Made by a program: the position numbers and the translations under genes. From NCBI GenBank assembly GCA_004562915.1, contig SFQZ01000024.1:1-32309 (forward strand): DNA of 32,309 bases, written 5' to 3'. How positions within the stretch are numbered: the first letter of the stretch is position 1; every line of letters begins with the position of its first letter. The notes under the pieces were generated by a model. It worked only from the letters and a program-made list of their open reading frames with translations, did not search any database and was not told where the DNA came from. This DNA comes from a bacterium. GTDB lineage: Bacteria; Bacillota_A; Clostridia; Lachnospirales; Lachnospiraceae. Positions 31,534 through 32,309 of the stretch are shown piece after piece.

Positions 31534-32309
31534 TCAAACTCCTTTCGAAAGATAATTTTCCAGAAATCTCACTAAGGTCTCCATCTCTTCCTGTGTTCCA
31601 ATCGTAATCCGCAGATAATTATCAATCCTTGGTTTGTCAAAATACCGGACAATGATATTTGCCTTTCTAAGTGCCGCAAACAGTTCTCTGGCCGGATATT
31701 CTTTATGTGACGCAAAGATAAAATTGGCCTTGGAATCACCAAACACAAATCCCAGTCTGGATAATTCTTTTTTCGTCCATTCTCTCGTCTCCACCACTTT
31801 ATTCACTGTAGTTTCAAAATATTCTTTATCTTCCACTGCTGCCTTTCCCAATGCAATCGTCGTCTGATCCATGGTATAAGAATTAAAGGAATATTTCACA
31901 TCATTCATATATTTGATCAGTACCGGATTCCCCACAGCATATCCGATTCGCATACCTGCCATTCCTCTTGACTTTGAAAATGTCTGAACTACTAACAGAT
32001 TATCATATTTGTCGATCAGAGACAGGGCACTTTCTGCACCAAAATCCACATATGCCTCATCTACGACCACAATCACATCTGGGTTTGCCTGTATGATCTT
32101 TTCAATCTGAATAAGTGGAAGTTCCACACCTGTGGGTGCATTTGGATTCGGAAAAATGATACCGCCATTTTCTCTGAAATAATCTTCCGGCTCAATTGTA
32201 AAATCCTCTTTCAGTGGAATTGTTTTATAAGGGATCCGAAGCATATCCGCCCATACATCGTAAAAGGAGTAGGTTATATCGGGAAACAGGATTGGCTTCT
32301 TAGAATTAA
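31534..32309 (-). CDS. hisC: Histidinol-phosphate aminotransferase, N-terminus missing at window edge
   Basis: The reading frame stays open to the window edge; the last bases encode KKPILFPDITYSFYDVWADM, which continues into the conserved part. HisC is a PLP-dependent class I/II aminotransferase of histidine synthesis in the cytoplasm. Visible motifs are FPNPNAPTG, VVDEAYVDFG (the PLP-binding Asp) and VVQTFSKSRGMAGMRIGYA, whose Lys in FSKS holds PLP. The C-terminal RITIGTQEEMETLVRFL is typical for HisC. About 257 residues are present, so roughly the first 100 lie outside. An internal ATG at 32244 is not the start. Confidence 0.92.
   Translation of the reverse strand, partial: NSKKPILFPDITYSFYDVWADMLRIPYKTIPLKEDFTIEPEDYFRENGGIIFPNPNAPTGVELPLIQIEKIIQANPDVIVVVDEAYVDFGAESALSLIDKYDNLLVVQTFSKSRGMAGMRIGYAVGNPVLIKYMNDVKYSFNSYTMDQTTIALGKAAVEDKEYFETTVNKVVETREWTKKELSRLGFVFGDSKANFIFASHKEYPARELFAALRKANIIVRYFDKPRIDNYLRITIGTQEEMETLVRFLENYLSKGV

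Noticed and set aside
1..32309. CRISPR array or toxin-antitoxin/defence island
   Set aside because: No regularly spaced repeats and no nuclease, methylase or toxin motifs were seen on either strand.

Overview
The window looks like a chromosome segment from a Lachnospiraceae-type gut Firmicute (Bacillota, Clostridia). Gene content and motifs point to a strict anaerobe that ferments sugars: formate-THF ligase, a class III anaerobic ribonucleotide reductase, a DUF1858 protein, a spore-type polysaccharide deacetylase, AggAGG-type ribosome sites and consensus sigma-A promoters. The taxon is inferred from gene content, not measured.

Layout. 1-125 is the 3' end of fhs, then a MATE exporter (+). 1653-3529 is an alanine/glycine:sodium symporter on the minus strand, behind a tandem glycine riboswitch with its own consensus promoter and two candidate terminators. 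3688-16893 is one long minus-strand block: nrdD, an AraC regulator, a sugar-binding lipoprotein, two CUT1 ABC permeases, a GH2 and a GH42 beta-galactosidase and galT. From the AraC gene onward this reads as a beta-galactoside utilisation locus: bind, import, hydrolyse, then feed galactose-1-phosphate into the Leloir pathway. The transporter ATPase, galK and galE are not in the window. Hairpins after the binding-protein gene and after the second permease probably set the expression ratios.

17093-18178 is a zinc-ribbon membrane protein. asnA (+) and dapF (-) converge on a 477-base spacer that holds the most striking structure here: two copies of a 105-base RNA-like core in inverted orientation. 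Each copy is closed by a different long stem, and three base pairs of an internal helix differ by compensatory changes between the copies. After that come a purine permease (+), an EIIC-like membrane protein with an unfamiliar N-terminal domain (-), a GH31 glucosidase (-), a broken LysR gene, a HAD hydrolase, a DUF1858 protein, a polysaccharide deacetylase, a YARHG lipoprotein, a COG2426 membrane protein and the C-terminal part of hisC (all minus).

Non-coding structure is unusually rich. Besides the twin RNA-like elements there are a GGACAGG palindrome family (three places), a multi-hairpin element in the leader of the YARHG gene, a nested palindrome upstream of the asnA promoter, paired NrdR boxes in front of nrdD, and many perfect terminators. 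I saw no tRNA, rRNA, CRISPR array or intact transposase.
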